Assembly: GCF_014905175.1 (NCBI RefSeq)
Contig: NC_057791.1
Location: forward strand, 3,844,001 to 3,908,000
Direction: 5' to 3'
DNA length: 64,000 bases
DNA from: Aphidius gifuensis
Taxonomy: Eukaryota; Arthropoda; Insecta; Hymenoptera; Braconidae
The notes under the pieces were generated by a model. That model was not told where the DNA came from and did no database searches. It saw nothing but the letters and a program-made list of their open reading frames with translations. This document shows positions 26,298-39,073 of the stretch, one piece after another (positions within the stretch are counted from its first letter, which is position 1; each line of letters opens with the position of its first letter). Position numbers and translations under genes: made by a program.

Positions 26298-28115
26298 GTG
26301 TTAAACTCGTAATATCTATTTTTATCATATGGAAGCATCGTGCGGTGACTTGTGTACACAGACAAATTCACTCGGGTTAAATAAAACATTCTCATTATGT
26401 TATATATACATATACAAATTTATGTATTTGTATTTTTCATCAATTAAAAGAAAAAAAAAAAAAAAATGATTATACTGCATTTATTTATTTTTTTTAAATT
26501 ACCATCAAAAAATAAAGAACCAATATACAAGAGATAATAAATATCATTCATCTTTTGAGTATTTTAAATTTGTTTAAATATTTTTTTAAATATATATATA
26601 CATGTACACACATGTTTGCACATTCTTGAATGCCATAATTTTGTATTTTTTTCACTGATCGTGTTTTGCTGATTTTTTTTTTTTTCATTCTTGTCGATGT
26701 TTATAATGATTATGATGATAATAAGAGGCAAGTAGGTTTATAGAGAGAAAAAAAAAAAAGGTGCGTGTGTATATTATATATGTATGTGGGTATTGGAAGA
26801 TGCCAAGCAACGTATGCAATTTGCACGATCCAGCGTAGGTTGTTATGCTGCCGCCACTCGGTCGAGCATTATAATTTTCGCGGCGAGACGAGTAGTTTTT
26901 CTACGCAACCAAACGACCAAAAACGACAGAGTGAGTGAGACAATATTGTATTAAAAAAAACAAAATGATGATTATGATGATGATGGAGAGAAAAAAAAAA
27001 GGGCCCCCGTGATCAACGTTAAAAAAAATGAGTAAAGAATATAAAATATTATAAAGAGTAAAATAAAGATGCTAAAAAAAATATGTGGCTATTGCGGCAG
27101 GATGAAAACGATGAGATGATTGCTGGCATAGAGAAAGAGTATATGATGATGATGATGATGATGATAATGATGGTATAGAAACGGGTATTGAAGTTACAAC
27201 GAAAACACTACGTTGATGGTTGTTTGAAAATTCGCCCCCAGACAGAAATATCTCCCTTATAGCTCATATAAATTTATCCAGTTTATTTTATTTAAACTTT
27301 TTTTTTCTTATATATGTATTAATTTTTATTTTGTATTTATTATATTTTCAGATAATAATAATGATGATGATGATAAAAATAAAAAAAAAGAATGGTGTAC
27401 ATTGGCATATTGGGAACTTAAAACTCGTGTTGGAAAATTATTTCCAGTTGAAGAATCAGCAATAAATGTATTTAATTCATTGCATGATGGTGATGGTCTT
27501 TGTTTATCAAGTATTGCTAAAAATCATGGATCATCAACTGCTGTACGAAAAACACGAAGTAAAATTGGACCAGGTAAAATTATTATTGCGTGCATGATTA
27601 CTCTCGTCCTCGAGCAAAATATGTAAATTTATATAAACCTTTTTTTCATTATATATTTGTTTATATATCTTTTTATTTATTATTATTTTAATTCTTGCCA
27701 ATAATTTGTTTTTAATATCGTATATTATATATACATATATTTCAAATGGTAAAATTAATTTTTTAAAATTATTTTATTTTTAGGTCTGATACTTAGCCAA
27801 GAGGCAGATGGTATTTGGGTTTACAATAAATCAGATTGTTCAATATTTGTTAATTCACCAACTTTAAATGATCCAGATCCACATTCATTATTGGTTCATC
27901 GAGTGGCACCTGGTTATTGTCTAAATATATTTGAATATTCAAAAAATTCAGGAAATTATAAAACGAGTCATAAAAATGATGATAATTCCATTGGACAAGT
28001 TCCTATAAATTCCGTACAAATAAGTTTTGTCAAGGGCTGGGGACCAAAGTACTCGAGACAAAATGTCACATCGTGTCCCTGCTGGCTTGAAGTATTTGTC
28101 GCGCCATACCTGTGA
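18738..28115 (+). CDS. Dad: Inhibitory SMAD (SMAD6/7 type, Daughters against dpp)
   Basis: Intracellular antagonist of BMP/Dpp receptor signalling. Five coding exons: 18738-19866, 21510-21566, 22790-22882, 27352-27573 and 27784-28115; 1833 nt, 610 residues, long for the family because exon 1 holds N, T, H, Q and G-rich inserts. The third in-frame ATG (18762) gives MSWSKRRQLIRRLLKAK, which resembles the SMAD7 start, so true initiation may be there. The degenerate MH1 domain ends in LLSCQVWRWPDLNHL and DVCCNPYHWSRIYQP. Exon 2 encodes a PPPPY motif, the Smurf-binding PY site. MH2 starts EWCTLAYWELKTRVGKLFPV and ends KGWGPKYSRQNVTSCPCWLE. The chain stops at EVFVAPYL with no SSXS phosphorylation tail, which marks an inhibitory SMAD. 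Introns hold GGCGCC clusters consistent with feedback control. Confident at family level. Confidence 0.93.
19867..21509. other. Dad intron 1
   Basis: AT-rich intron with GGCGCC at 20066 and 21157, the latter in a GC-rich block (21,110-21,230) containing a GCC run. The minus-strand open frame over that block has no splice support. I regard it as regulatory or neutral intron DNA. Confidence 0.5.
22883..27351. other. Dad intron 3 (4.5 kb)
   Basis: The largest Dad intron. It is AT-rich and contains GGCGCC at 24319, 25182, 25196, 26078 and 26292. GC-richer islands lie at 24,230-24,350, 25,070-25,250, 26,050-26,120 and 26,790-26,940. No coding exon is supported. Confidence 0.5.
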
Positions 28116-31063
28116 TTATTATTACAAAACAAGTGTATCATAATATTATTATTATTATTTTGTTTGAAACAAATTTAAAAAAAAACACAAAAATTCATAC
28201 GAAATCAACATTTTTTTTTTTTACTTTTTCTTTTCCTTACATTTTTGTTTGTATTATCAAAATTTTTTATTATCAAAATATTTGTCCAACGTCCTGGAAA
28301 ATTTGACGTATTTGGAACAGTTATTTTTTTTTCTTTGTTTATTATATAATTTATATATTTTAATTTTAAATTTATTTATTTTTTTATTATATTGTCGATT
28401 TTATATTACAAAAATTTTGAAATCGTATGAATTTTTTTTATTTAATGTATGATAATAGGGAGAATTTTAAATTGTCAATGTAAAAAATAGCTAATTCAGT
28501 TTATTTAATTGAAGAAAAAATAATTTTTTTTTTATATTAATTTTACGATTTGTCGTTAAAAAATTTCATTGTTTTTTCTTTTAAATTAAACTACGTCAAA
28601 TAAATCAACTCCCTATTTGTGTATATATACATTTTTTTTTTAAATATTTTGTTTGTAATGAATGTGTGAATGTGTATTTTATTATTATATTTTTTGTTTA
28701 TTTGTTATAATAAATATTGTATTGCGTACATATTTGTATGTATGATTTTACGCTTTTGAAAAAAAAAAATGAAATGTTTAACTGTGTTTTAAAAAAAAAT
28801 AAATATTAATAATTAATATTATTGCCAAGGTTGCGTCACTGTGCCATTTCTCTAACGATATTTAAATAATAAAAAAAAAAAAAAAAACTTTTTAAATAAT
28901 AAAATTAAAAAATAAAAAAATTTTCTAGGCCATTTCTTTTCTATATAAGACTGTTTATTAGAGACTTGCAATGCTCGTGTATCTATTGTTAAAAATTAAT
29001 AATTAATTAAAAAAAAAAAAGCCTGTCGCCGAGTTGCAAATATAAAAAAAATTCTCAATAATATTATAAATAAACAATTTAAAAAAAGAACAATAATATA
29101 AAAAATTGCATCTGTGAAAATAATAAAAAACTGTGCCTTTTATAATTAACATATATTAAAATTAAATATTATATATAAATAAAAATAATAATATTTATTA
29201 TTATTACAACAATATAAAAGAACGAAAAAAAAAAACAAATTTAGTCGATTGTTTTAAACAAATAATTGTGACGCAACACGAAGCATATAAAAACAAATGA
29301 AAATTCGTTGGATTAAAAGAGTTCGAAATTTTAAATTGTTTCTTTTTGTATCAAAATTATGCTCCGTCCTATTTCGACCCCAACGGATTTTAAAATTTTT
29401 AAAATGGTACATCAAATTGCCTTGATTTTTGATACCTGCCAAATAAATTTTTAAAAAATAATTCATTTAAGTCATGCAATAAAAATGAAAAATTTTAATT
29501 AAAAAAAAAACACAAGCATTAATGATTTATATTTATTCGTAATTTAAGTTTTTTTTTTTCTTTTTGTAAATATAATTAGTTGATTAAAAAACTTGACAAC
29601 TCCAGTTAAAGTATCGATGACTGTTTAATTTGTAAATATAACAAAAAAAAGTATATTTATAAAAAAAAAAAAAAAAAAAAAGAAAATAAATGATTAATAA
29701 ACTTTATAAAATTATATTTTCTAGCGGAAGTTATATTACTAATAGATAATGTCAAGATGACACGTGTGTCATTGTGATAAAGAAGATTTTTTTTTTTTTC
29801 TATAATATGAGATTATTACTTTGAAAGGATTAACTTGATATAAATAATTTTAATATCATTTTACACGTTAGTTAATTATCATGAAATTTAATTTAATTTA
29901 TCTAAATGCATTCATTAGTCATATATTAAAAATATTAGTTTTTATTTAATAGAAAAAACTAATGGAAATTCATAGAATTATTATTTAAAATGTCTCAATT
30001 AGTCAATTCTTGATAGTAGCAATAAAAAAAAAACAGACTACTTTAAAATGTCGTGTAAAATAAAAAAAAATTAAATTATTATTAATTGTTTGAGTTCTCT
30101 CGTGTAATATGTCGTGATAATAGTAAAAAAAAATATAAACTAAATACGTCAATCAAAAATATTATACATTAGCTTGAAATTATTAGATATTTTTTATTCA
30201 TTTATAATGATTTTTCAACCTGAAATTATGATAATTAATTGAGTATCCATATATAATAAAATCAAAAATAGACTACTGATATTATTAATTTGATAAATAT
30301 TGAAATAATTTATTGTTTTTAGTTCAAGAAATTCTAGTATAAATTAATTTTATTTGTTGCTTAGAGCTGAATGATTGATAACTTGCAAACACTTGATACT
30401 TTCTTGTGTTAATATAAACTAAAGGTAAGCCAACATAAAATAAACCAAATTTATATTTTCATCATTTATGATAACATGTCAAATATTTCATCATTAATAT
30501 TGATAAAAAAAAAAATTATTATGTAATATTTTTATTACTTTCAAATTTATTAACTTATTTTTATTAAAAATTAATTTAACGAAAAAAAAACACATCAGTT
30601 TATCGTTTATTTTAATTGATAAATAATCATTTGGTTGTTGTAAAAGATCAAGGTTCAATGAATAATCAAATTAAAGTTGAAAAAAATAAACTAAATATTT
30701 ACTCGTTTAAAATGAAGTCTCTGGAATTATGAGGCATTTGATAAGATTGACTTTAACTAAGTGCGTGTATTGTAAATAATTATGAGCAAAGTTTTACTGA
30801 TAAAATGATTTAAAATATTCTGATTTTGTTGTTTTAGGGTCATTCTTTATTAAACCGTTATACAAACAAGTTGAAAAGCCATTTAAATAACTTCATTTTA
30901 ATTTTAAATAACAAATTTGTAATTGTTAATTTTTATTTTATAAACACAAAAAATTGGTAAGTTATACGACAATGACTTTTTATATATTTCAATTTATTTA
31001 TAAGAGATAAATAATATTGAGCTAATTTTATAATGAATTTATTTTTAATAGTTGATTACAAAA
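28116..31063. other. Intergenic region between Dad and the carotenoid genes
   Basis: Dad 3' UTR followed by AT-rich intergenic DNA with many poly-A/T tracts. Small open frames here lack family resemblance, splice sites or codon structure. A TAATAG|TTGATTACAAAA junction just before 31,064 looks like an acceptor, so the first desaturase may have an untranslated upstream exon. Confidence 0.45.
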
Positions 31064-32735
31064 ATGGCAATTAAAGTTATAATTATTGGAGCTGGAGTTG
31101 GTGGAACAGCAACAGCAGCAAGATTAAGTGCCAAAGGATTTGATGTTAAAGTATATGAAAAAAATTCTTACAATGGTGGAAGATGTTCATTGATTAATCA
31201 CAATGGTCATCGATTTGATCAAGGACCATCACTCTATTTAATGCCAAAAATATTTGAAGAAACATTTCGTGATTTAAATGAAAATATACATGATCATATA
31301 GAATTATTAAAATGTACAACAAATTATAATTTATATTTTCATGATGATAAAGTCATTAAATTATCTACTGACTTAACTGAACTATCATCAACTCTTGATG
31401 AATATGAAGGGGATAGTGAATTAACGCTAATTAATTTTTTAAAATTTTTAAAAGAATCACATGTACATTGTCATAGAAGTATAAAACTTGCACTGAGAAA
31501 TGATTTTCAAAATTGGTATGATTTTTTTCATCCACGACATGTACCAGATCTTATTAAACTTCATTTGTATGATACTGTATATAACAGAGTTTGTAAATAT
31601 TTTAAAAGTGATTATATGAGGAGAGCATTTACATTTCAAACCATGTATTTAGGGTAAACAAAAATATACTTATTAATTATTTTATTTGAATGATATTATT
31701 GAATGAAACTAACGCAAATTATTATCTTTTAGAATGTCACCATATGATGGTCCAGCTCCATACAGTTTACTACAATACACAGAAATGGCTGAGGGAATAT
31801 GGTACCCAAAAGGTGGATTTAATAAAGTACTACAAAGTCTTGAAAATATTGCAATAAAACATGGAGCCGAGTTTAATTACAACAGTGATGTCAAGGAAAT
31901 AATTATCGATGATAATGGTGTTGCCAAAGGAATAAAATTACAAAATGGTAATATAATAAATAGTGACATTGTCATTTGCAATGCTGATCTTGTTTATGCA
32001 TATAATAAATTATTGCCAAAAACACCCTATGCTGATAAACTTGGCAAACAAAAACTTACATCATCATCAATATCATTCTACTGGTCAATGAAAAAAATAA
32101 TACCACAATTAATAATGCATAATATATTTGTAGCCGAAAAATATAAAGAAAGTTTTGATCAAATATTTAAAGATCATAAACTGCCAGATGAACCATCTTT
32201 TTATGTTAATGTACCAAGTCGTCTTGATCCAACAGCAGCACCAGAAGGCAAAGACAGTGTTGTTGTTCTTGTACCAGTTGGTCATTTAACAAATAATCCA
32301 AATATTAATTTTGATGATATAGTAAATACAGCTAGACAACAAGTTATTGAAATAATGGAAAAAAGATTAAAAATAACAAATCTACGAAGTCTCATTGAAC
32401 ATGAAATTGTTAATGATCCTAGAACTTGGCAAAGTGAATTTAATCTATGGAAAGGATCTATACTTGGATTGTCACATTCTATGTTTCAGGTACTGTGGTT
32501 TAGACCCAGTTTAAAATGTAAAATATTTAATAATTTGTATTTTGTTGGTGCATCAGTTCAACCTGGAACTGGTGTACCTATTATTCTTTATGGTGCAAAA
32601 TTATTAGAAAAAAAAATATGTAATGCATATTTGAACAAAAATTCAAGTAAATTTTCATTACATAATTTTATTGTATTTTTAATAAGTTTTTTTATTTTTA
32701 TTATTTCTATTTACTTTTTTTATATTTTTTATTGA
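31064..32735 (+). CDS. crtI: Carotenoid (phytoene) desaturase-like, copy 1
   Basis: FAD-dependent CrtI-type desaturase, of the fungal/aphid type that converts phytoene stepwise towards lycopene or torulene-type carotenoids. Two exons, 31064-31653 and 31733-32735, give 530 residues. The start MAIKVIIIGAGVGGT leads straight into the dinucleotide-binding fold (GAGVGGTATAARLSAKGF), then YNGGRCSL and FDQGPSLYLMP. Exon 2 carries AEGIWYPKGGFNKV and the C-terminal FAD motif FVGASVQPGTGVP. A final hydrophobic segment (~22 residues, IVFLISFFIFIISIYFFYIF) suggests a membrane anchor. It is the first of three tandem copies, all with an intron at the same codon (after TMYLG). The intron and flanking animal genes argue against contamination. 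Fungal origin by lateral transfer is inferred from family knowledge. Confidence 0.9.
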
Positions 32736-33721
32736 TATTATATTTTCAATGATATTGTTATAATTTTTTTTTTCTAATTTCTCATATTATCTATTTTTAA
32801 TTGTATGAATAATAAAATTTGTATTCAAATTGAATTGATTATCATTTTGTATTTAATCGTAAATTTTTAAATAAAAATTCTTCTAATAAAATTAATCAAA
32901 ATAAAAACATAGTCATTATCTTTCTTATCTATTTATAATTTATTTATTCAATAATTTTTTTTTCTCCAATATTGGATTAAGTGAACTTTGACTAAACTTT
33001 AAGTTACGTAAAAGATAAATTTTATTATTAATTGTTTTTGTTTTTATTAATAAAAAAAAAAAAAAAAACAAGTAATAGATTGGATAAATTTTTTTGTTAT
33101 ATAAACGAAATGAGGTTTTACTTTACAGCATTTAAATTTTACAATTTAATTTAGCAAAAATAATTAGAATAATATTTTCTAATAGTCATTATTGATTCTT
33201 TTATTTTTATTATTAGAAAAAATGGTTGTTTTAAAATAATAATAATGATAATAGGAAAATGTACGACAACGAGAACGACTAACATTCTTGTTCGGATAAC
33301 AAAGAAAAAATTGTTTACTTCGCATTTTATTCTGTTATATAAGTTAATATGTTTATATAAGTTAAAAAATATAGAAATATGGGAGAAAAAAAGAGAGTAT
33401 ATAAATATGTCTTTCCATGAAGAATAAAAAATCATTTGTCGTATGATTTTTGAGACACATCATCGTGGTCCTACCGCAACATTTTTAAAGTATAAAAAAA
33501 AAAAATTAAAGAGGATATATCAGATTGTGATAATCAGCTGACATTGACAAGTGAATATAATTATTTGTAACTATTAACCTACAATATCATACAGTGATCA
33601 AAGCAAAATAGTAAAAGATAATAAAAAATATACTTGGTCATATAAGAGACGTTGTTTATAAAAAAAAAATTGTCTTTATTGAAATATAATTACGTAATTT
33701 TCATTGTAAAATAAATAATAA
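32736..33721. other. Spacer between desaturase copies 1 and 2
   Basis: About 1 kb of AT-rich DNA holding the 3' end of copy 1 and the upstream region of copy 2. No other gene is supported. Confidence 0.4.
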
Positions 33722-35405
33722 ATGGCAATTAAAATTATTATTATTGGAGCTGGAGCTGGAGGAACAGCAGCAGCTGCACGACTTAGTAAAAAAGGTTTTA
33801 ATGTTGAAGTTTATGAAAAAAATTCTTATAATGGTGGAAGATGTTCATTGATTAATCACAATGGTCATAGATTTGATCAAGGACCATCATTGTATCTTTT
33901 GCCAAAAATATTTGAAGAAACATTTCAAGATTTGGGAGAGGATATTAATAATCACATTGAATTATTAAAATGTCCATCAAATTATAGTGTACATTTTCAT
34001 GATGGTAAAGTATTTGAACTGACAACTGATTTATCAAAATTATCAACTGAATTGGAAAAATACGAAGGAGATAAAGAATCAACATTAATAAATTTTTTTA
34101 ATTTTCTAAAAGAGGCACATATTCATTATAAAAAGGGTATTAATGTTGCATTAAAAATAGATTTTCAAAATTGGTATAATTTTTTTAATCCAAAATATTT
34201 ACCTCTTGTTATGAAACTTCATATTTTTGACAATGTTTATAATAGAATTTCTAAATATTTTAAAAGTGATTATATGAGAAAAGCATTTACATTTCAAACA
34301 ATGTATTTGGGGTAAGAATATAATTATTTTAATTTACTGATATCCTTATCTATCAGATTAAAATGAAAATGAATGTTATGTAATTTGTTTTTTTTTTTTC
34401 AGCATGTCACCGTATGATGCAGCTGCTCCCTATAATTTATTACAATATACAGAATTGGCTGAGGGAATATGGTATCCAAAAGGTGGATTTAATAAAGTAC
34501 TACAAAGTCTTGAAAATATTGCAATAAAACATGGAGCCGAGTTTAATTACAACAGTGATGTCAAGGAAATACTTATCGATGATAATGGTGTTGCTAAAGG
34601 AATAAAATTACAAAATGGGAGTATAATAGATAGTGATATTGTCATTTGTAATGCTGATCTTGTTTATGCATATAATAAATTATTGCCAAATACACCATAT
34701 GCTGATAAACTTGGCAAACAAAAATTGACATCATCATCAATATCATTCTACTGGTCAATGAAAAAAATAATACCACAATTAAATATGCATAATATATTTT
34801 TATCTGAAAACTATAAAGAAAGTTTTGATCAAATATTTAAAGATCATAAATTGCCAGATGAGCCATCATTTTATGTTAATGCACCAAGTCGTCTTGATCC
34901 AACAGCAGCACCAGAAGGCAAAGATAGTATTGTTATTCTTGTACCAGTTGGTCATTTAACAAATAAGCCAAATATTAATTTTGATAATGTAGTCAACACA
35001 GCTAGACAACAAGTTATTGAAATAATGGAAAAACGATTAAAAATAACAAATCTACGAAGTCTTATTGAACATGAAATTGTTAATGATCCTAGAACTTGGC
35101 AGAGTGAATTTAATTTATGGAAAGGATCTATACTTGGATTGTCACATTCAATATTTCAAATATGCTGGTTTAGACCCAGTTTAAAATGTAAAATATTTGA
35201 TAATTTATATTTTGTTGGTGCATCAGCACAACCTGGTACAGGTGTACCATTAGTTTTATGTGGGGCAAAATTATTAGAAAATCAAATATGCAATAAATAT
35301 TTATCAAATGACGATAAAAAAAAAGCTATAAAATCATCAAGTAAATTTATAACTTATATTTTTAGCTTATTTATTTTTATTATTTGTGCTTATTTATTCA
35401 TATAA
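33722..35405 (+). CDS. crtI: Carotenoid (phytoene) desaturase-like, copy 2
   Basis: Second tandem CrtI-type gene, 530 residues from exons 33722-34311 and 34403-35405. It has the same architecture as copy 1: MAIKIIIIGAGAGGTAAAAR, YNGGRCSL, FDQGPSLYLLP, AEGIWYPKGGF, and FVGASAQPGTGVPLVL before a terminal hydrophobic helix. By eye, exon 1 is about 72% identical to copy 1 in protein, while exon 2 is about 90% identical, an uneven pattern suggesting gene conversion of the 3' exon. All catalytic-fold motifs are intact, so it is probably functional. Substrate and number of desaturation steps cannot be told from sequence. Confidence 0.9.
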
Positions 35406-36429
35406 ATAAAAATTTGACATTCCTAAATGTTTATTTTTTTATTAATCTATTGTAATAAAATTTTGATACTTATTTAGTAATTAACAAATATATAAATCTA
35501 TTGAAAAAAAATAAATAATCTTCAAAATGTTCTTTTTCTTTATTAAAAACAAAAAAAAAAAAAAATATTTTCACCTAAATCTTATTAATATCTTATGATT
35601 TTTATATGATTGACATGTTATCTTTCGACAGCTTGTTTTTTTCCTCCAAGTGTAGATAATTTAATAATCGAATAAGTATTCATTGATGCATGTCGTAATA
35701 AATTTAATAAACTATTTCACCATTGAAAAATAACTTTAAATTATATAATTCTATGAAATATTTTATTATGCGCATTTATTCAATCAGTACTTATATGCGT
35801 ATTAAAAAAAAAATCTTTTTTTATTAAACAATAAATATTTCCAAATATATATGTTTGACATAACATAAAAAAATCATCAAATGATAGAATGGCAATTGTT
35901 TTTGTCAAAAGTAAATATAAGGTCAAAAAAGTTGAAAAAAAAAAAATAAAATAATTAATGGGGTAGATAGTGTAGATTTGTCGATTTAATTAGAACGAAT
36001 TTTTCATTTATTCTTAATAAAAAATTCTGATAAATAAGTTAAATGATAATTTATTGCAAAATATTTACTTCTACTTGGTCAAGTCATCACCATGACTCTT
36101 GATTCTCTGTACTTTATATAACTTTCGTACCAAGATGGAATGACAGAAAAGACTGTAAGATTATTACGTAATTTTATTTGCAAAATGCTAATTGAATTAA
36201 GAAAATTGTTACAGTAGAACAAGTGCATGAACGACATTCTGACTATACAGTTCTCAGAACAACAAGCAAGAGACTTACAAAAAAAAAAATTGGTGTGTTA
36301 AGTTGTCGGTTAAATTTTATAGTTATTATTTTTTAAACAAATTACTTTCTTATAATTACTTTGGATATTTAAATTATTTAAATTATTAATTTTTTTTTCT
36401 TTTCTTTTATTTGTTAAATCAAGACATCA
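35406..36429. other. Spacer between desaturase copies 2 and 3
   Basis: About 1 kb, AT-rich. An acceptor-like pyrimidine tract sits just before the copy 3 start. No gene recognised. Confidence 0.4.
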
Positions 36430-38083
36430 ATGGTGATTAAAATAATTATCATTGGAGCTGGAGCTGGTGGTACAGCAGCAGCTGCACGACTCAGTAAAAA
36501 AGGATTTAAAGTTAAAGTTTATGAAAAAAATTCTTATAATGGTGGAAGATGTTCATTGATTAATTACAATGGTCATCGGTTTGATCAAGGACCATCACTC
36601 TATTTAATGCCAAAAATATTTGAAGAAACATTTCAAGATTTAGATGAAAATATACATGATCATATAGAATTATTAAAATGTACAACAAATTATAATTTGT
36701 ATTTTCATGATGGAGAAAAAATTCAATTATCCACTGATATATCTGAATTATTTAAATGTGTAGAAAAATATGAAAAAAATGGAGAATTGGCAATCAATAA
36801 TTTATTAAAATTTTTAAAAGAATCTCATGTTCATTATAGAAGGGGTATTAAACTTGCATTGAAAACAGATTTTCAACATTGGTATAATTTATTTAATCCT
36901 AAACATTTGCTAGATCTTATAGAGGTACAATTTTGGGATACAGTTTACAATAGAATTTGTAAATATTTTAAAAGTGAACACTTGCGAAAAGCTTTTACAT
37001 TTCAAACCATGTACTTGGGGTGAGTTATTTAATTATTATAACGTTTTAAATTATTTTTAAAATAATAATTGATTTTTATTTTTCAGAATGTCACCACATG
37101 ATGGATTTGCTCCGTATAATTTATTACAATATACAGAATTGGCTGAGGGAATATGGTATCCAAAAGGTGGATTTAATAAGGTACTACAAAGTCTTGAAAA
37201 TATTGCAAAAAAGCATGGAGCCGAGTTTAATTACAACAGTGATGTCAAGGAAATAATTATCGATGACGATGGTGTTGCCAAAGGAATAAAATTACAAAAT
37301 GGTAATATAATAAATAGTGATATTGTCATTTGCAATGCTGATCTTGTTTATGCATATAATAAATTATTGCCAAATACACCATATGCTGATGAACTTGGCA
37401 AACAAAAATTGACATCATCATCAATATCATTCTACTGGTCAATGAAAAAAATAATACCACAATTAAACATGCATAATATATTTGTAGCTGAAAAATATAA
37501 AGAAAGTTTTGATCAAATATTTAAAGATCATAAATTGCCAGATGAGCCATCATTTTATGTTAATGTCCCAAGTCGTCTTGATCCAACAGCAGCTCCAGAA
37601 GGCAAAGATAGTATTGTGATTCTGGTACCAGTTGGTCATTTAACAAATAATCCAAATATTAATTTTGATGATGTAGTCAATACAGCTAGACAACAAGTTA
37701 TTGAAATAATGGAAAAACGATTAAAAATAACAAATCTACGAAGTCTCATTGAACATGAAATTGTTAATGATCCTAGAACTTGGCAAAGTGAATTTAATTT
37801 GTGGAAAGGTTCAATACTTGGATTGTCACATATACCATTTCAAATGCTATGGTTTAGACCTAGTTTAAAATGTAAAATATTTGATAATTTATATTTCGTT
37901 GGTGCATCAGCACAGCCTGGAACTGGTGTACCATTAGTTTTATGTGGTGCAAAATTACTTGAAAAACAATTATGTGATAGGTTTTATCCGAGTAAAAAAA
38001 TTATAATTCAAAGAAACAATTTAATTATGTTGTTGTTTAGTATTGCTTTAATTTTGTTAATTCAATTTTTATTTATTATTTAA
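36430..38083 (+). CDS. crtI: Carotenoid (phytoene) desaturase-like, copy 3
   Basis: Third tandem CrtI-type gene, 528 residues from exons 36430-37019 and 37087-38083, with the intron at the same codon as copies 1 and 2. Start MVIKIIIIGAGAGGTAAAAR. One difference in an otherwise fixed segment is LINYNGHRFD, where the others have LINHNGHRFD. Exon 2 is nearly the same as in the other copies up to the FAD C-terminal motif; then the tail diverges (CDRFYPSKK plus a hydrophobic helix). It ends 129 bp before the stop of the convergent cyclase gene. Intact and likely active. Confidence 0.9.
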
Positions 38084-38212
38084 AAACAATTATATTTTTA
38101 TTTTCATAATGTTACATTCATTATTTAATTGTATATGTATAAAAATATATATGAAATTATAAACCTTTGTTTAATAATTGAATTTTATTTTTATCAAAAG
38201 TCAAGCTAATAA

Positions 38213-39073
38213 TTAATCATTTTTTTTTACTAAATTTTTTGTTGTAACCGAAGACATAATATACTCTGATGTTGCAAATGCTATTAACATTTGTCGAATA
38301 AAGTTCCAGCTAATACTAAACTTATGTGGAAATTGTTTTTCATATACAATCATCATATCACGAGCTTTATCACAACACGTTGACGCCAAGACAATTATTG
38401 TATTTGTTACAAAAAAAAATAATGCCTCTTCAATGGGTAGTGCATCAATGACAAATATATTTAAACTTGTTGCTTCGGTAATATGCCAAATATTATCTTT
38501 CAATCCAATTTGATCAACACGCCATAAATACAAAGTTGGAACAATAATACCAATTAATGATGATGAAATTTTTTTAACAAAAAAATTACCAGCACCATAC
38601 CACATAAAAGCAAGTACTGGACATGACCACCATAATATACATCCAAGATAAAATGTATGTTGACCTGGTACAGCAAGTTTGTATCCAATGATTGTGATGA
38701 TGCCCATCAATAATATTGGTATCCATCTAATTAGCTGATAACTTTTTTTACTGTAATTAAAATTAAAACCAGGTGTTGTTAATCTTGTACACAATAATGA
38801 CCAGAGTATGGTCATGATACACTGTATAACAAAAAACATATATTCTTCAATTGGAACCCAGCCAATAAGAGCCAACACTCTATCAGGTGGATATGTCCAT
38901 GCTCCATTATAAATAACATATGTATCCCATGGTGTTGTATATATAACAGCAATAATACTAATAAGTATTATTTTCAATAGTTCCAATTTATCTATTGATC
39001 GACATGTTATTAATGCCAAAATAACAACAACTGGCAGAGTATACGTCAAGTGAATATCCAAATAGGTCAACAT
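38213..39073 (-). CDS. crtYB: Lycopene cyclase domain of a CrtYB/CarRP-type protein, synthase half absent
   Basis: 286-residue intronless minus-strand gene matching the N-terminal cyclase half of the fungal (and aphid) bifunctional lycopene cyclase-phytoene synthase. It shows two tandem hydrophobic repeats with the conserved acidic motifs PWDTYVIYNGAWTYPPDRVL, GWVPIEEYMFFVIQ and DALPIEEALFFFVTN, and about seven membrane segments. It ends after a short linker (QFPHKFSISWNFIRQMLIAF) and a basic tail. The ~300-residue phytoene synthase domain, with its aspartate-rich motifs, is missing, and only 129 bp separate its stop from copy 3 of the desaturase. It probably cyclises lycopene or neurosporene, with phytoene supplied by an unlinked synthase or by diet. 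A later frame could not hold the missing domain here. Confidence 0.85.
   Translation of the reverse strand: MLTYLDIHLTYTLPVVVILALITCRSIDKLELLKIILISIIAVIYTTPWDTYVIYNGAWTYPPDRVLALIGWVPIEEYMFFVIQCIMTILWSLLCTRLTTPGFNFNYSKKSYQLIRWIPILLMGIITIIGYKLAVPGQHTFYLGCILWWSCPVLAFMWYGAGNFFVKKISSSLIGIIVPTLYLWRVDQIGLKDNIWHITEATSLNIFVIDALPIEEALFFFVTNTIIVLASTCCDKARDMMIVYEKQFPHKFSISWNFIRQMLIAFATSEYIMSSVTTKNLVKKND

Noticed and set aside
31064..39073. Fungal or bacterial contamination as the source of the carotenoid genes
   Set aside because: The genes share the AT content and intron style of the neighbours and sit between Dad and other animal genes in one sequence.
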